From Dicyema japonicum (lineage: Eukaryota > Dicyemida > Rhombozoa > Dicyemidae): a DNA stretch of 64,000 nt. The DNA lies in NCBI GenBank assembly GCA_011109175.1, contig RDEW01000003.1, positions 124,001 to 188,000 of the forward strand, in the 5' to 3' direction. The notes under the pieces were generated by a model that did no database searches, was not told the origin of the DNA, and saw nothing but the letters and a program-made list of their open reading frames with translations. The stretch's first letter is position 1, and each line of letters begins with the position of its first letter. This document shows, one piece after another, positions 23,676 to 34,500 of this stretch. The position numbers were made by a program, and so were the translations under genes.

Positions 23676-25676
23676 ATGTCAAGCGACACTAAAAATATAG
23701 CGCATAATGAAACTTGGGGGAATAAACTCGACTTTTTGGTATCCACAATTGGGTTATCCATTGGTTTCGGAAATGTTTGGAGATTTCCCTATCTGTGTTA
23801 CAAACACGGTGGAGGTTTACTTTATTTTAACATCTCAGGGGCATTTCTGATACCTTACTTTATCTCTGTCTTCCTTTGCGGAATTCCTTTGCTTTATATT
23901 GAAAGTATTGTCGGACAAATGACAAGAAGATCGTCTCTTAAAGCATGGAAGTTCACCCCCTTTTTGCAGGGTGATAGAATTTGAGTGATCTAACTATTTT
24001 AGGTATCGGAATAGCTTGTTCGTTGGCAAACTTTTATTTGGGGACATTTTACATCGTTCTGTTATCCTGGACTTCCTATTACCTCTTTGTTTCATTCAAA
24101 AAACCATTCCCTTGGACATATTGTGACCCCGAATGGGCAACTAAAAAATGTCAAACCAACTTTTCGAACTTTCTAGCCAACTCTTCTCAATACACAGATC
24201 CAGTAAATGAATATTTTAAGTAATATCTTCTTAAGCTATTTTAGTAACAAAGTTCTAAAAGTCACAAACTCAATCGGTGAGGTTGGTGGTCTAAATTTGC
24301 CACTCGTCGGATGTATGGTCTTCTCCTATACTCTGTGCTACATCATAATTTTCAAAGGAATCAGAGTTTCTGGAAAAGTTTGGAGTAAAATGCTATATTT
24401 CAGATAATGTACGTTACTGCATTATTTCCATTCATTCTCCTCTTCGTTTTGCTGGGAAGAAGCGTCAGTCTTAAAGGATCTATTCAAGGAGTTAATACTT
24501 TTTGAATCCCGATATAAAAAAGCTAGCATCACTTGAGGTCTTATATTATTCCTGAATGTTAAATCTAATCAATATCACCTATTATAGTCTATATTACGAG
24601 GGTCTTTAGATATGGTCAGATGCAGGAACCCAAATATTCTTTTCTTATACATTAGCATGTGGCGTTTTTACTGCATTGGGTTCTCATAATAAGACAGATC
24701 ACAATACTTACCGGTATAGAAGACAAATAGGCATACACGACTAATTCTACAATCTATTAATTTCATGTTTCTAATGTCTTTAGAGATGTCTTTGGATATT
24801 CAATAATGAACACATTATGTAGTATAATCGCTGGATTTGTTATTTTCCGGTTCTTGGATTCATGGCGAATCGTCAGCATGTACCGATTGAGGCAGTAACC
24901 GACTCTGGTAATCATAATGGTTTATATTTAGGTCCTGGATTGGCTTATATCGCGTATCCACGTGCCCTAGCAGAACTCAGTGATCCAAATGCCTGGGCAG
25001 TACTATTTTTTATTTCCTTGATATTTCTTGGCATAGACAGCGAGGTTTTACGTTTTAGTGAATTATAGTTCGTAACCTTGGAAGCCACAGTCTTGGCAAT
25101 TGAGGATGTTACCGAAGGACATTTCAACATTAAGTACCGCAAAGAACTGATCACACTCATTGTCTGTCTCGTGTCTTTTTGTGTGAGTCTGACAATGGTC
25201 ACTAATGTATTTTGCGTATAAACCCCTCAGGGTGGAATATACGTGTTCGAAATATTCAACTATTTCCCTGTAAGTAAAGTAGTCGTCTTTGTGGGACTCT
25301 TGGAAGCCATCAATGTCGTCTTTGTTTATGGTTTGTAGATTTTGGATATTTAAGGTTATGATCGTTTGCTGAATGACATGAAGATCCTAAATATGAAACC
25401 CCCGGATTTATTTTCAAATGGATCATTATTATTTTCACTCCAGCATACACATTGGTGGGCTCATATGTACTTATCTTGCAGATCATTTTCATCCTCAGTT
25501 CGATAACAGCTTCTGATATAAGCTACAGAGATTATCGTTTTCCGACGTGGTCCATTGGAATCGGATGGATGCTTTCAGCCTCAGTAATTTTCCCAATTAT
25601 AGCGTGTCCTATTTATAACATGTACATGTACAACGAGGGTTCACTCCTAACAGTTAATTTCACGGTTAAAGTTTAA
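23676..25676 (+). CDS. SLC6 family sodium-dependent transporter
   Basis: A multi-exon plasma-membrane symporter of the neurotransmitter/amino-acid transporter family, about 12 membrane segments. Segment 1 reads [18 protein letters not shown], holding the sodium and substrate-binding turn. A 24-nt stop-free intron (23815-23838) interrupts it before AFLIPYF. Other introns are 23971-24002, 24220-24244, 24378-24403, 24538-24609 (72 nt), 24714-24783 (70 nt), one of 24 nt near 24914 and further short ones near 25048, 25208 and 25332. Later landmarks are [19 protein letters not shown] (segment 6), [13 protein letters not shown] (segment 8), [13 protein letters not shown] and [12 protein letters not shown]. 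The end is [18 protein letters not shown]. Three apparent frameshifts (24502, 24850, 25390) each need one base added to a homopolymer. The ATG at 23676 is preferred; the frame extends upstream only without ATG. Substrate is not predictable by eye. Confidence 0.9.
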
Positions 25677-26289
25677 GAGATTCAAAAGACTATTCATCTC
25701 ATCTTGTATAGTCACAAATGAGTTGCAGGAAGAAATTGAAAATCGGCAAATCAAACAAAATAAGCTTTAATTAGTTAACATTCTTTAATTTAAACTAACA
25801 AAATTTATTTAGTTTTTTTAAATAAAATTAAGGTCCATACATTTTTGTTTTTTTTTAATTCTTAAATTCTGTTGAATTCTTTCTTTCATATAAGCAGTTT
25901 TGACTGGACGACAACAAAAGATGATGAGGGCAGCTACTCTAGCTAACAGCCCCCTCTATGAAGCCATGAACGAATACCTTAATAAGATATCCTTTCTGGA
26001 GAGCCATCCAGGATTCTCGCCCACATCGGATAGGACCTCCCAATGTCGGGGTGGAGTCACTTAGTTGGGAACTTTTTTTTTTCTTTTTAACCGGGTGATC
26101 CTGTGGTAACAATAATTTCAGATAAAACGCCTATCATCAAATTATGCAATTTAGTCTGACTTTTCTGTTCAACTTTATGGAAAATCACTTCAATCTGGTA
26201 GTTGTAGCAAATCTGAATTTAATATCAAAAATAATTTAATTAATATAGGGAGTTTGAATCATCAAGCTGTTTCCTCTGACAATAATCAT
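25677..26289. other. Intergenic, nothing recognised
   Basis: 3' flank of the SLC6 gene, AT-rich, without a clear repeat match. Confidence 0.3.
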
Positions 26290-26420
26290 CGAGATACTGT
26301 TTCGAAGCCATCCATTCTCATTTAGATCCTTGGTGACCACTTAGATCATTCATTTCATCCGACGGACTAGATCTTCCGCTTGTGGGCCAAGGATTCCTGA
26401 CGTCTTTACAGAAACTGGGA
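26290..26420 (-). mobile_element. LINE-C-like tail fragment
   Basis: The reverse complement runs through AAGACGTCAGGAATCCTTGG, GATCTAGTCCGTCGGAT and GGTCACCAAGGATC, in the same order as 12100-12190 and 21665-21755. Confidence 0.7.
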
Positions 26421-26424
26421 TTAT

Positions 26425-26985
26425 TTATTTATTAACCCCGGGATCACCGAGAAAGAAAGACAAAAGTAAAGTCAAATAGTTAGGTGATCCCAGTTCCCGC
26501 AACCAAACGTACCGTGTGCGTCTCCATTGTTCCCACTGTCGAACGGAAATGCCTTCTTTGATCCTTGCAGAGCAAGCCGATTGGGGAAGGAAATTTCTTA
26601 GCCAACCGATTTTCTTTTGCGTGGAACAGTGAGAGGCTTAGTGGGTGTCCATATTCCTCGCAAATGCGGAGAAATCCGGAACCAAATTTACGAGTTGTAG
26701 ATTCCGTCAGCAGGGGAGGTATTTTTGTTCCACATTCTGGTCCCAGCATAAGTATCGTTTTCCTTTGCAGTAAGTTTAGTTTTTGGATAGTGGTCTCTGA
26801 TAACGCGAATCTCCACACAGCAGAGGCATATTCCACAGCTGGCGCGATTGTCTGGCGGTATATGGTTCCGATTGCTTTATTGCAAATGGGATAAACAAGT
26901 GATCCTCCGAAATACTTCAGTACTTGCTTTTCTTCAGATCCTCGAAGCAAGTCCGAGACTGAAGAGGCCAAATTTTTGAGAATAG
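26425..26985 (-). mobile_element. LINE-A-type 3' end, 5' truncated
   Basis: The frame at 26480-26971 reads GTIYRQTIAPAVEYASAVWR, LNLLQRKTILMLGP, SGFLRICEEYGHPLSLSLFH and DQRRHFRSTVGTM, the C-terminal domain of the LINE-A group, ending in GTGIT and a stop. The 3' tail at 26425-26500 (on the minus strand GTGATCCCGGGGTTAATAAA) is the LINE-A-type tail. A diverged relative sits at 30400-30880. Confidence 0.85.
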
Positions 26986-27699
26986 CAATTAAAACGTGGA
27001 AATAAAAAAATCACATAAAATAAATTGTAATTGAATTTTGATTGTGGTTGAACACTAAACATTCTAATGCCCTCAAAATTTCTATGTTTGGTTTTTGATT
27101 AAAGTTACAGTCAGCTAAGCGGCTAAAGAGGGGAAGTCACTAATAGGGGGATGTCACCTTTATCGACTTTCTACCTTCTACATATATTATAGAGTGTGGA
27201 AATCCATTATTCGCTGCGGAAAAGACAGATAAGTCTAAAGGAAAAAAATAAGTAGGTTCCTCCGCCTGTTCACATTCCGCAAATCGCTGTCGAGACAACT
27301 AGAGTATAAGCAAGAAGTCACCGTTTTTTATCGAAAGGCTGGGATGTCTAACCACACTCAGAAGAAAGCCAGTAGCCCCTACAGTTAATCTCCACTTCAG
27401 TTGTGAGGCAACGCCTATAATTATGTCGAGAAAATCAATAGTTAGATTAATAAACGCTCTTGATTTTATTTTAAACAAATTCTCTCAATTTCCAGTTTAC
27501 ATGGAATCATTGTAATCTGTAGACATAACAATTAAAAAACAGAAATAAAAACCCATAAATAAATTGCAGTTTTAATTGGATTTTGATGAGGTGGTCAAAC
27601 ACGTGCGATAATGTATTCTTTAGGAATGTCTTTAGGCCGTCGTTTCGCAAAAATTTTAAGAAACCACCTTTTTTTGATTATTGAGACAATGTTATACTT
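26986..27699. other. Nothing recognised
   Basis: AT-rich, no supported frame or repeat. Confidence 0.3.
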
Positions 27700-27905
27700 A
27701 GCCAGTGGTTAATGGGGCGGAAGGTTGAGGTTACGACGTCTTTATTGCAGAAAATGTCTAGTTAGGTTCATAGTGTATGAAACCCCTTGTTTTTCTCTCC
27801 GTGAATATGGATGAGGTGACGGACTCGGGAGACATCGGAAACCTGAAGTTCTGAACAAAGAATGTATCGACGCCTGTAGGACCCAGGTTTGAAATCGAAA
27901 ATGAA
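27700..27905 (+). repeat. SINE-A family copy
   Basis: Starts TTAGCCAGTGGTTAATGGG, then GCGGAAGGTTGAGGTTACGA, GGTGACGGACTCGGGAGACA, CTGAAGTTCTGAACAAAG and CCCAGGTTTGAAATCG. This is one of the longest copies. Confidence 0.8.
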
Positions 27906-28004
27906 AGAGCTTAGAAGATTATCTGTCAGGGAGTGCACGTGTTAGAATAATAGTCAATATGATCACATGTATGCTGCTAATAATAATGGTCTCGTCTTCT
28001 TTAT

Positions 28005-28095
28005 AAACACATCGGGAACTCGACGTTTTGAACTAAGAACTGTCGGATACACTAAGTGTGCAGGTTCAAATCCCATCTGTCACAATATTCGAAGG
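28005..28095 (+). repeat. SINE-A 3' part
   Basis: A diverged 3' half: ACATCGGGAACTCGACG, TTTTGAACTAAGAACTGTCG, GCAGGTTCAAATCCCAT. The last block is a good B-box match, but no tRNA cloverleaf can be drawn around it. Confidence 0.55.
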
Positions 28096-28309
28096 AATTC
28101 GGTGAAGTATGTCTTTGGGGTAAAGAGGGGAATTGTTGGTTCGATTGTTAATTCTCGAACATTCTATTATTAACAAAAATTGAATTAATTACTGTCACGG
28201 TCCGTTGAAATAAAAGCCGATTTATGTTAATGTAAGCTTGAATGATTTTTTATTAACACAAAATTAAGTTAATTTATTAAATTAAAAACAATCAATCCGA
28301 GCTGACATG

Positions 28310-28395
28310 ACTGCGTGGTTACTCCCTCTCAGGATTGCGAACGAGATTCGCTCAAATGATCAGCAGCGCTAGTGGAGATGACGCAAAATTAAGTA
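28310..28395 (-). mobile_element. LINE-C terminal fragment
   Basis: About 80 bp matching, on the minus strand, the last codons of the LINE-C frame at 54540-54610, including GGATTGCGAACGAGATTCGC and the upstream CAGCAGCGCTAG segment. Only the extreme 3' end is present. Confidence 0.7.
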
Positions 28396-28813
28396 AGGTT
28401 AACTGTGAGGACAATTAAAATACCATGAGTACTACCCCGATTGGAATCTTCCTGGGGTCCTTTGTCATCCAGACATCACTCAGTAATCTTGACGTATGAG
28501 AACAGATCCGAGCCTTTCAAATAGAAAGGAGCCATTCTCTCTTCCACAGTCATCCTTACTCGTCTCAACAGTTTCTCTTGGTCCTCATTCAGCTTAGCGT
28601 CGGACCCCATACAAAGAACAACCCTGATAGCAGACTACTTAAACTTTACCGACAAAATGATTTTCTCTCCTCTGGGAGTCTAAGGCAAACTTATTGAACA
28701 AGATCTTCAATAAACCATAATTCCCAAAAAAAACTATCAAAAACAAAGATAACATCACTGAACATAACAAATAGTAACCATACGAAAATTAAAGTACACG
28801 TGGAAATACAAAA
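28396..28813. other. Intergenic, nothing recognised
   Basis: 3' flank of the SR protein gene. No element recognised. Confidence 0.3.
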
Positions 28814-29672
28814 TTAATCAGAATGAGTATCTCCATTGTTGTGACCATTACTTCGCCTGCTTTCACCAGAATTGCTTCTCGAACAACTCGACCTACTCCT
28901 AGAACTCACACTCCTTGAATTCGAAGACCTCCGTGAACTCGATTCCCTTCATTATCACAAGCCACAACCTCGGTTTTCTTCTCTTATTCTGAGAAGACCC
29001 AGAACTGCCGCTAGAACACGATCTCTTCCTTCTTCTCCTCACATCTGGACTAGACGACTCCCTCAGGTCACTGATTACCTTCAGAACCCGACCGTTCAGC
29101 TCATAATTGTCAAATTTGTCTACCGCACGCTCCATGTCTTTCCTCGAGTAAAACTCCACCAATCTGAATAAAGTAATCCAAATTACCCTTCACGTTTCCT
29201 GTGTTTGTGAGCGTCTGCATAAGTGACATCCCCAGCCTTCCGCATGAGGTCCTTCAAATCCTTTAAAATTCCATAAATTCGAGTAAACTTGCCAGCTCAC
29301 AGCGGAGGACAGATTCTCCACGATGATTCGATACTTTGTTCGGATTGGGTGACCGTACTGTTCCATATATCGAGGTTTTCCATCGTAAGAAGACCTATTC
29401 GATCCCCGACTCCTGGCATAATCAAGGTGGACGCTAAAAATAGGTTAGAATCATTACTTTTCACCGCAGATTGGATGTCCGTTCAGATCCCTTATGGCAT
29501 CCTCGGCATTTTTGGATGATCTGAATTCCTGAAATGAGGAAAATAAACGAACGACAAAGCCGTATCCATTTTTTACGAGAATATCAATCACTCCTCTGTG
29601 ATTCCTGAAGAAGTGTTCTATATCAGATTTACGCGCAGCTGTGGATAGTTTACCAATGTGAATTCTGGACAT
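28814..29672 (-). CDS. SR splicing factor, SRSF4/5/6-like
   Basis: Nuclear splicing regulator with two RNA-recognition motifs and an Arg-Ser tail. RRM1 starts [19 protein letters not shown] (RNP2 IHIGKL) and has RNP1 as KNGYGFV joined to EF across a 24-nt stop-free intron at about 29534-29557. RRM2 contains [33 protein letters not shown]; the SWQDLKD heptapeptide is diagnostic of SR proteins with a second pseudo-RRM. More introns of 22-26 nt lie near 29435, 29265, 29165 and 28955. After the last splice the tail reads [19 protein letters not shown] and ends [10 protein letters not shown]. No frameshift found. About 235 residues, shorter than vertebrate SRSF4/6 because the RS tail is short. Confidence 0.92.
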
Positions 29673-29869
29673 CTACGGAAGGAATATTTATTTCAAATAG
29701 CTTTAAGTTCTCATTAAGACCAAAAACGAAAAAACCCCAACCTCACACAATGTTCACGATTTATTTTATTATTATTTAGCAAATAAATATTAACTTAAAA
29801 TATAATTTAAAATTATTAAATGTTCTATAATTCCACAAAATCAGTATTTTTTAGAATAAGCCAATCTTA

Positions 29870-30390
29870 CCTGCAGAAACTAAATATAATCAAACCGCTC
29901 TTGAAGTTCAGGCCGTCACAGGAATGCGCCCTCGTCGTGTTCAATCAATTCCTAAAGCCGACGATTGAGTATGCTTGTGCCTCATTGGCCTATGGAGCTT
30001 CGATATCAAATTCATTCAAGATCGATTCCCTAATTGGCAAACTGGCACGTCTAACGAATCTACCACCCGATCTTTCCCCCTCCCCCAATGCTTGACCACG
30101 CCGCAATCAAAAATAATGGCTCCGGCTTCATCGGTCTGTGTGGCCAAGAAACAAGTCGTTTCTTCCATTCAAGGCTAGAGGCCTCAAATACACGAAATAA
30201 GGGAGAAAACCCACCCCTCTTCAAACTCTAATGAAAGATGATCGTCGTCTATTCAGGAAAGCCGTGGGTACTCTGGAGAAAGATAGGAAAAACCTCTCGA
30301 TCCTGTTGAGGTGTACCGGGATCACTTAATTAGTTGGTTTACTCCTTTTTTCTTGGTGTTCTCTTTTCGGGGTTATTAAATAAATAATAA
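29870..30390 (+). mobile_element. LINE-A, 5'-truncated copy
   Basis: From LNIIKPLLKFRPSQECALVV to the 3' tail this is a near-identical copy of 34625-35110. It has a short insertion (ATCTTTCCCCCTCC) after CTACCACCCG and scattered substitutions. The tail reads CACTTAATTAGTTGGTTTAC ... CGGGGTTATTAAATAAATAA. Truncation at the 5' end is typical of target-primed insertion. Confidence 0.9.
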
Positions 30391-30399
30391 ATGATAATA

Positions 30400-30880
30400 C
30401 CTGCAGAAGTTTAACGTTGCACGTGCGCTTGTCGGGAAAATTCCTTTGACTTTGGATGCTTCAGTTGCAGCACTCTACCGACAAACTATCGCGCCGGCTG
30501 TGGAGTACGCCTATGTTGCGTGGAGATTCGCGTTTTCAGAAACTACGTTCCACATACTCAATTCATTATACCAAAAAACTATTCATATGATGGACCCTTA
30601 TATTAGATTAATGCTTAATCCGCTACTCACGGAAGCTACGACCCGTAGTTGCGGATCCGGATTCATAGAAAACCCGCTTGGCCTGTCCTTTGACAAAGAA
30701 AAAGAAAGTCGATTGGCTAAGAAGTTCCTCTCCCCAATCGGATTCCTCTGCAGGGATGAGAGAAAGCTTTTTCGAGTTTTGGCTCGATTGATTGCGGGAA
30801 TTGAGATTATCTAACTGTCTGACGTTTGTCTTACTTTCTCGGTGATTCTGGGGTTCTCAATAAATAAATAAGCCAATCAG
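30400..30880 (+). mobile_element. LINE-A-type 3' end, diverged subfamily
   Basis: The frame at 30446-30814 encodes LYRQTIAPAVEYAYVAWRFA, SGFIENPLGLSFDKE and DERKLFRVLARLIAGIEII. The tail reads TTTCTCGGTGATTCTGGGGT followed by AATAAATAAATA. It is closer to the minus-strand copy at 26480 than to the LINE at 32150. Confidence 0.8.
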
Positions 30881-31130
30881 ACGTTGAGAAATGGCCAGAG
30901 CTTCCTACGTACCTGAAGGAGCTAGGAAACCTATTCAGAGAAAGAGCGGACCATGCAGAGGAATTCAGATCGACAATAAACAAAAGTGCACTCCGATAGA
31001 ATTTTTCTGCAGACATAAGAGAAGACACTTCAGGAGTGGAGTTGGTTTGCTGGCGGAGTATTCGAGAGATGTTGGAAGCTGGGATCACCTCATTTTCTTG
31101 GTAATCTTGGGCTTTGAAAATAATAAAAGC
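30881..31130 (+). mobile_element. LINE-A-type 3' end, short fragment
   Basis: Codes in broken frames for an end like FFCRHKRRHFRSGVGLLAEY. It ends GCTGGGATCACCTCATTTTC then TTGGGCTTTGAAAATAATAA, a third adjacent tail of the same group. Three tails in a row suggest repeated insertion at the A/T-rich end of an earlier copy. Confidence 0.65.
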
Positions 31131-31230
31131 CAATCAGAGGAAATTTGGATGAAACAAACTTGTAGGAAGGATACTATGGGGTATATCACAAGCTTAACCC
31201 TAAGTATTCATATGCTTAAACACGGGGGTG

Positions 31231-31812
31231 CAATTAACTAAGTAAAATTGGGACTCGCTGTTTATGGTGTGAATAATCTCTGGAAGTTTTCGAATGTTTT
31301 ATTTCCCCTTGACCATCAAGTCTTTTAAGGCGAACTGACTTGGCGGCTTTCACGTTTTCTACCTTTAGCGGAAATGGGGTTAGTGATTTAATTAAAGAAC
31401 ATGTGAACCATTCATTGGTAGACTCAGTCTTGTAGGAAAAATAAATGGCTTTCACATGGATCTAACACTGTATGTCACTTCGATTAGTCACTGTTTTTCA
31501 AGGTTTATCATAATCAGTGGAAATTGCTCTTTTTTTAAGAATAGTTAACAATAACTCATTTCCCTTAACCGATCTTACCTTATATGAATCTGTCACACAG
31601 CTTCTCGAATTTTTGGAATCATCATTGTAGTATACTTCATTTACACTTAATTCAAATTCAAAATATGTCTCTAAAAGACTCATGGAATTCGAGCGTTGCA
31701 GGCGAAAGGGAACCAGACGTTTCAACCGCGAGCGGAAAAACAAAAAATCTCCGGGAAGGATCGCTTACTTTCCCCGTTTTGACCTCTCATCCTTCTCATG
31801 GCTGAATTGGAA
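31231..31812 (-). CDS. Candidate short-intron gene, not recognised
   Basis: Two minus-strand segments look coding but I know no family. The first (31743-31570) includes MSLLETYFEFELSVNEVYYN and ends SYK at a possible GTAAGATCGG donor. The second (31455-31234) includes KAIYFSYKTESTNEWFTC and LKVENVKAAKSVRLKRLDGQ. Possible introns around 31495-31570 and 31460 would join them. The start is not fixed: an ATG near 31806 leads to an early stop. It could be a real small gene or the remains of one. Confidence 0.35.
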
Positions 31813-32149
31813 ATAATTTTGAGTACTGCATGATGTCTCAAGGTCAGTTCTAAATGACATGACTCAGTTTTTTTCAATCAAATAATTTTATCTCGAAAAA
31901 TGACTTGAAAAACTGCTAGATTTTAGCTCACTGACACGATCACTTTGTTAGCTTGTCCCATTGTCACATAGAACTCTATAAAAGTCAGTTATAGAGTATT
32001 TTGAATCCCATAGGCACGTGCATCAAATTAAATCACGGATTTCCTTTCAATTTATAGTTTAGCAGAAAAATAGAATTTTTATCAGTCAAAAAATTATTTA
32101 AAATAATATTGCCGTACACAAAAAACGAGACCAGTCAACCAAGTGGATA
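31813..32149. other. AT-rich flank of LINE-A
   Basis: No frame supported. It may include the 5' untranslated part of LINE-A, whose 5' boundary cannot be fixed from one full copy. Confidence 0.3.
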
Positions 32150-32296
32150 ATTTTTGGAATTTTCTCGTGGCGTAATGTGGTTACCTTTTGTGGTGGCGCT
32201 CAGTGTAATAATACACCAAAAAGAACCATTTGCTCTTCCCCATCCAGACTCCTTATGTCTGGATGGTATACCTCAATTGGAAACTCGAGATGTTGT

Positions 32297-32350
32297 TTGT
32301 TCCCCTGGATTCTATTGCTTTCTGGAGATATTGAACAAAACCCTGGACCA
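32297..32350 (+). other. 2A-like ribosome-skipping motif in LINE-A leader
   Basis: The leader frame reads CLFPWILLLSGDIEQNPGP. This has the full D-(V/I)-E-x-N-P-G-P consensus (32327-32350), with the hydrophobic stretch that normally precedes it. In 2A and 2A-like peptides the ribosome releases the chain between Gly and Pro and then continues. Such motifs are known at the start of non-LTR retrotransposons in trypanosomes, echinoderms and molluscs. Here it lies just before the endonuclease and would cut off the short leader. Confidence 0.85.
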
Positions 32351-32364
32351 GAACCCTTGTTATT

Positions 32365-33222
32365 ATGCAACTCAATGCTAACGGAATAAAAACAAAAATT
32401 CTGGAGTTACGATGTTAATTAGCTAAGCAAAAGATTGACATCTGCCTTATCCGGAAGTCAAAACTTTCTACAAAGAGTACAACCCCACTTTTTCCTGGAT
32501 ACATCTCTATCAGAAAAGACTGCATTGGACGTGGTGGCGGCTTACTCACCATTATTAAAAACGGTTTATCCTTCCACGATGTGAGCTCGCAAGTGGATGA
32601 TTTAATTCTACAGGACAAGACCGTGGAACAAATTTTTATTGATCTTATTAATGAGTCAGAACATCTTATTCTAATAAACATTTACATTCCACCGCCGGGA
32701 TCCTGTCCTAATAACTATGTTCCGAAGCTCGACAAACTGCAAAAAATTCGAAATGTGTTACTATGTGGAGATTTCAACGCCAAACATCCGCAATGGCTCA
32801 GTATTCAGTCGGTAGACAAGAGGGGGAGTCTAATTATCGACTCTCTCGAAAAAATGGTGATTCTGAATCACCCGAATATCTTCACAAGGACACCTGTCCG
32901 AAGAAATGACAACCCAACCTCCCCCGACATATCCTTTGCTTCCTCTAGGATTGCCCCGAAGATTTCATGGAACGTCTCCTACGATTTTCATAGTGATCAT
33001 AATCCGATTATATTAAACCTGAGCCGATTCAATAACTCACGTAGAATTAAAGCAACCTTCAAGGTATATAAGAAAGCTGACTGGTCGAATTTCAAACTTT
33101 TCATTGACCATAACCTAATACATTTTGATCCCACCTCATTTTGCTCCATCGACAAAGCAGTGAACCATCTAAACCATGTATTCCTTCAAGCTGAAAAGTT
33201 GTTTGTACCACGTGCAGTTTAA
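32365..33222 (+). CDS. LINE-A AP endonuclease
   Basis: Cleaves the target DNA to prime reverse transcription. It starts with LQLNANGIKTKILEL, the usual N-terminal strand with Asn of APE-type nucleases. Later motifs are FPGYISIRKD and GRGGGLLTIIKNGLSFHD, LINIYIPPPGS, NVLLCGDFNAKHPQW (GDFNAKH carries catalytic Asp and Asn), SPDISFAS and FHSDHNPIIL (SDH, catalytic Asp-His). All catalytic motifs are present. A stop at about 32415 splits it from its first 15 residues, and a frame change is needed to reach it from the 2A-like leader. Confidence 0.85.
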
Positions 33223-33639
33223 AAATCCTACAAGCCTACTCTGGACTCGGAGACTCGTCTTCTCGTCAAACAAAGAAACTCCCTGAAGATGAATCATCTG
33301 CAAACCTCTTCTGATTTGGAAAATATAAAATGCTTAAATCAGAGAATTACAAAGCTTATCAGAGAAAAGAAAGATAGGGCGTGGAAGTGCCTATTATCAT
33401 CTATTGGACATATGAAATCCACGAGTCTTTTATGGAAAACTATTCGTCGAATCAAGCTAAACTTATCAGATGTATCAGAATCTTTTTCTGCTCAAAATAC
33501 TGTGCAAGCTAACAACCTAATGAAATATTACGCATCCATAAGTCACATAGACTTCTCGAAATCTCATTCTTGTCACCTTCGGAATTTAATGCCTAAACCA
33601 ACTTTGTGGATCAATTTATTTACGCATGCCGAGGTCACA

Positions 33640-34500
33640 CAGGCTATAGGATCGATGGAGAAATTTCATACGTGTGGTCCTGACGGTATTCCGGGAATTT
33701 TGCTAAAACACCTTGGTAATGTTGCAATCATTTCGAATTGCGTCAATTTTTAATTTATCTTTTAACAAGAACGTCATCCCATGCAAATGGAAGAACTCAC
33801 TTATAATACCCCTCCTAAAACTAGGAAAACCAAAAACCTTATCTTTTTCCTACCGTCCAATTACATTAACATGCGCATTATCGCGCTTAACGGAGGAACT
33901 CGTACTCTGGAAAATTAAACACAATTTGCCCTACTGCCACTTACAACATAGTTTCTAATGTGAGCGTTCAACTACGACATATTTGATTTCACTGTCTCAA
34001 TATTTATCAGAAAGATTCAACGAACCGAAACGCCATCTACGGACAATAGTGGTTTACCTGGATTTCCAGAAGGTGTTCAATTCTGTTTCGAGAACATTAC
34101 ACACAAATAAGGATTTTGACACCACTATTCAGCAGGCTATGAAAAAATGGATAGCTAATTTTCTCTCTGGAAGAAGAGGACGTGTCTGTATAGACCACGC
34201 AAGATAGAGGTCTCGTCTCCTACCAATTGGCGTCCCTCAAGGATCGCCCCTCTCCGGTGTTATTCAACTTATTCCTCAACAATTTACCCTGCCCTGGAGG
34301 AGCAGATTCAATGCTTCTCACTTATGCTGACGACATAATCATCGCTAGCAGGAACAAATACGTGGGTACAGCAAAATCAGAGCTTCAGTCACGTATTAAC
34401 AACCTGGGAGCCTGGTTGAAGTTGAATCGTCTCTCCATATCCGGGAATAAATCAAGTATACAATCTTCACCACGGACAGAAAAGAAAAACATACACTGAT
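33640..34500 (+). pseudogene. LINE-A reverse transcriptase (frameshifted)
   Basis: RT blocks in order across three frames: AIGSMEKFHTCGPDGIPGIL, WKNSLIIPLLKLGKPKTLSF with SYRPITLTCALSRLTEELVL, TIVVYLDFQKVFNSVSR (motif A Asp), GVPQGSPLS-equivalent at about 34233, LFNLFLNNLPCPGG and LLTYADDIIIASRN (catalytic YADD at about 34325). Frameshifts fall at about 33745, 33955 and 34205. Catalytic residues survive, so loss of function rests on the frame breaks alone. Confidence 0.85.

Noticed and set aside
28060-28090. tRNA gene around GCAGGTTCAAATCCCAT
   Set aside because: B-box-like string only. No acceptor stem, anticodon arm or A box at the right distance; the segment aligns with SINE-A.
28899-28960. 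SR protein C-terminus read straight through to [21 protein letters not shown]
   Set aside because: A 22-nt intron (GTTGTGGC...AATGAAG) joins to an Arg-Ser tail in another frame, which fits the family.
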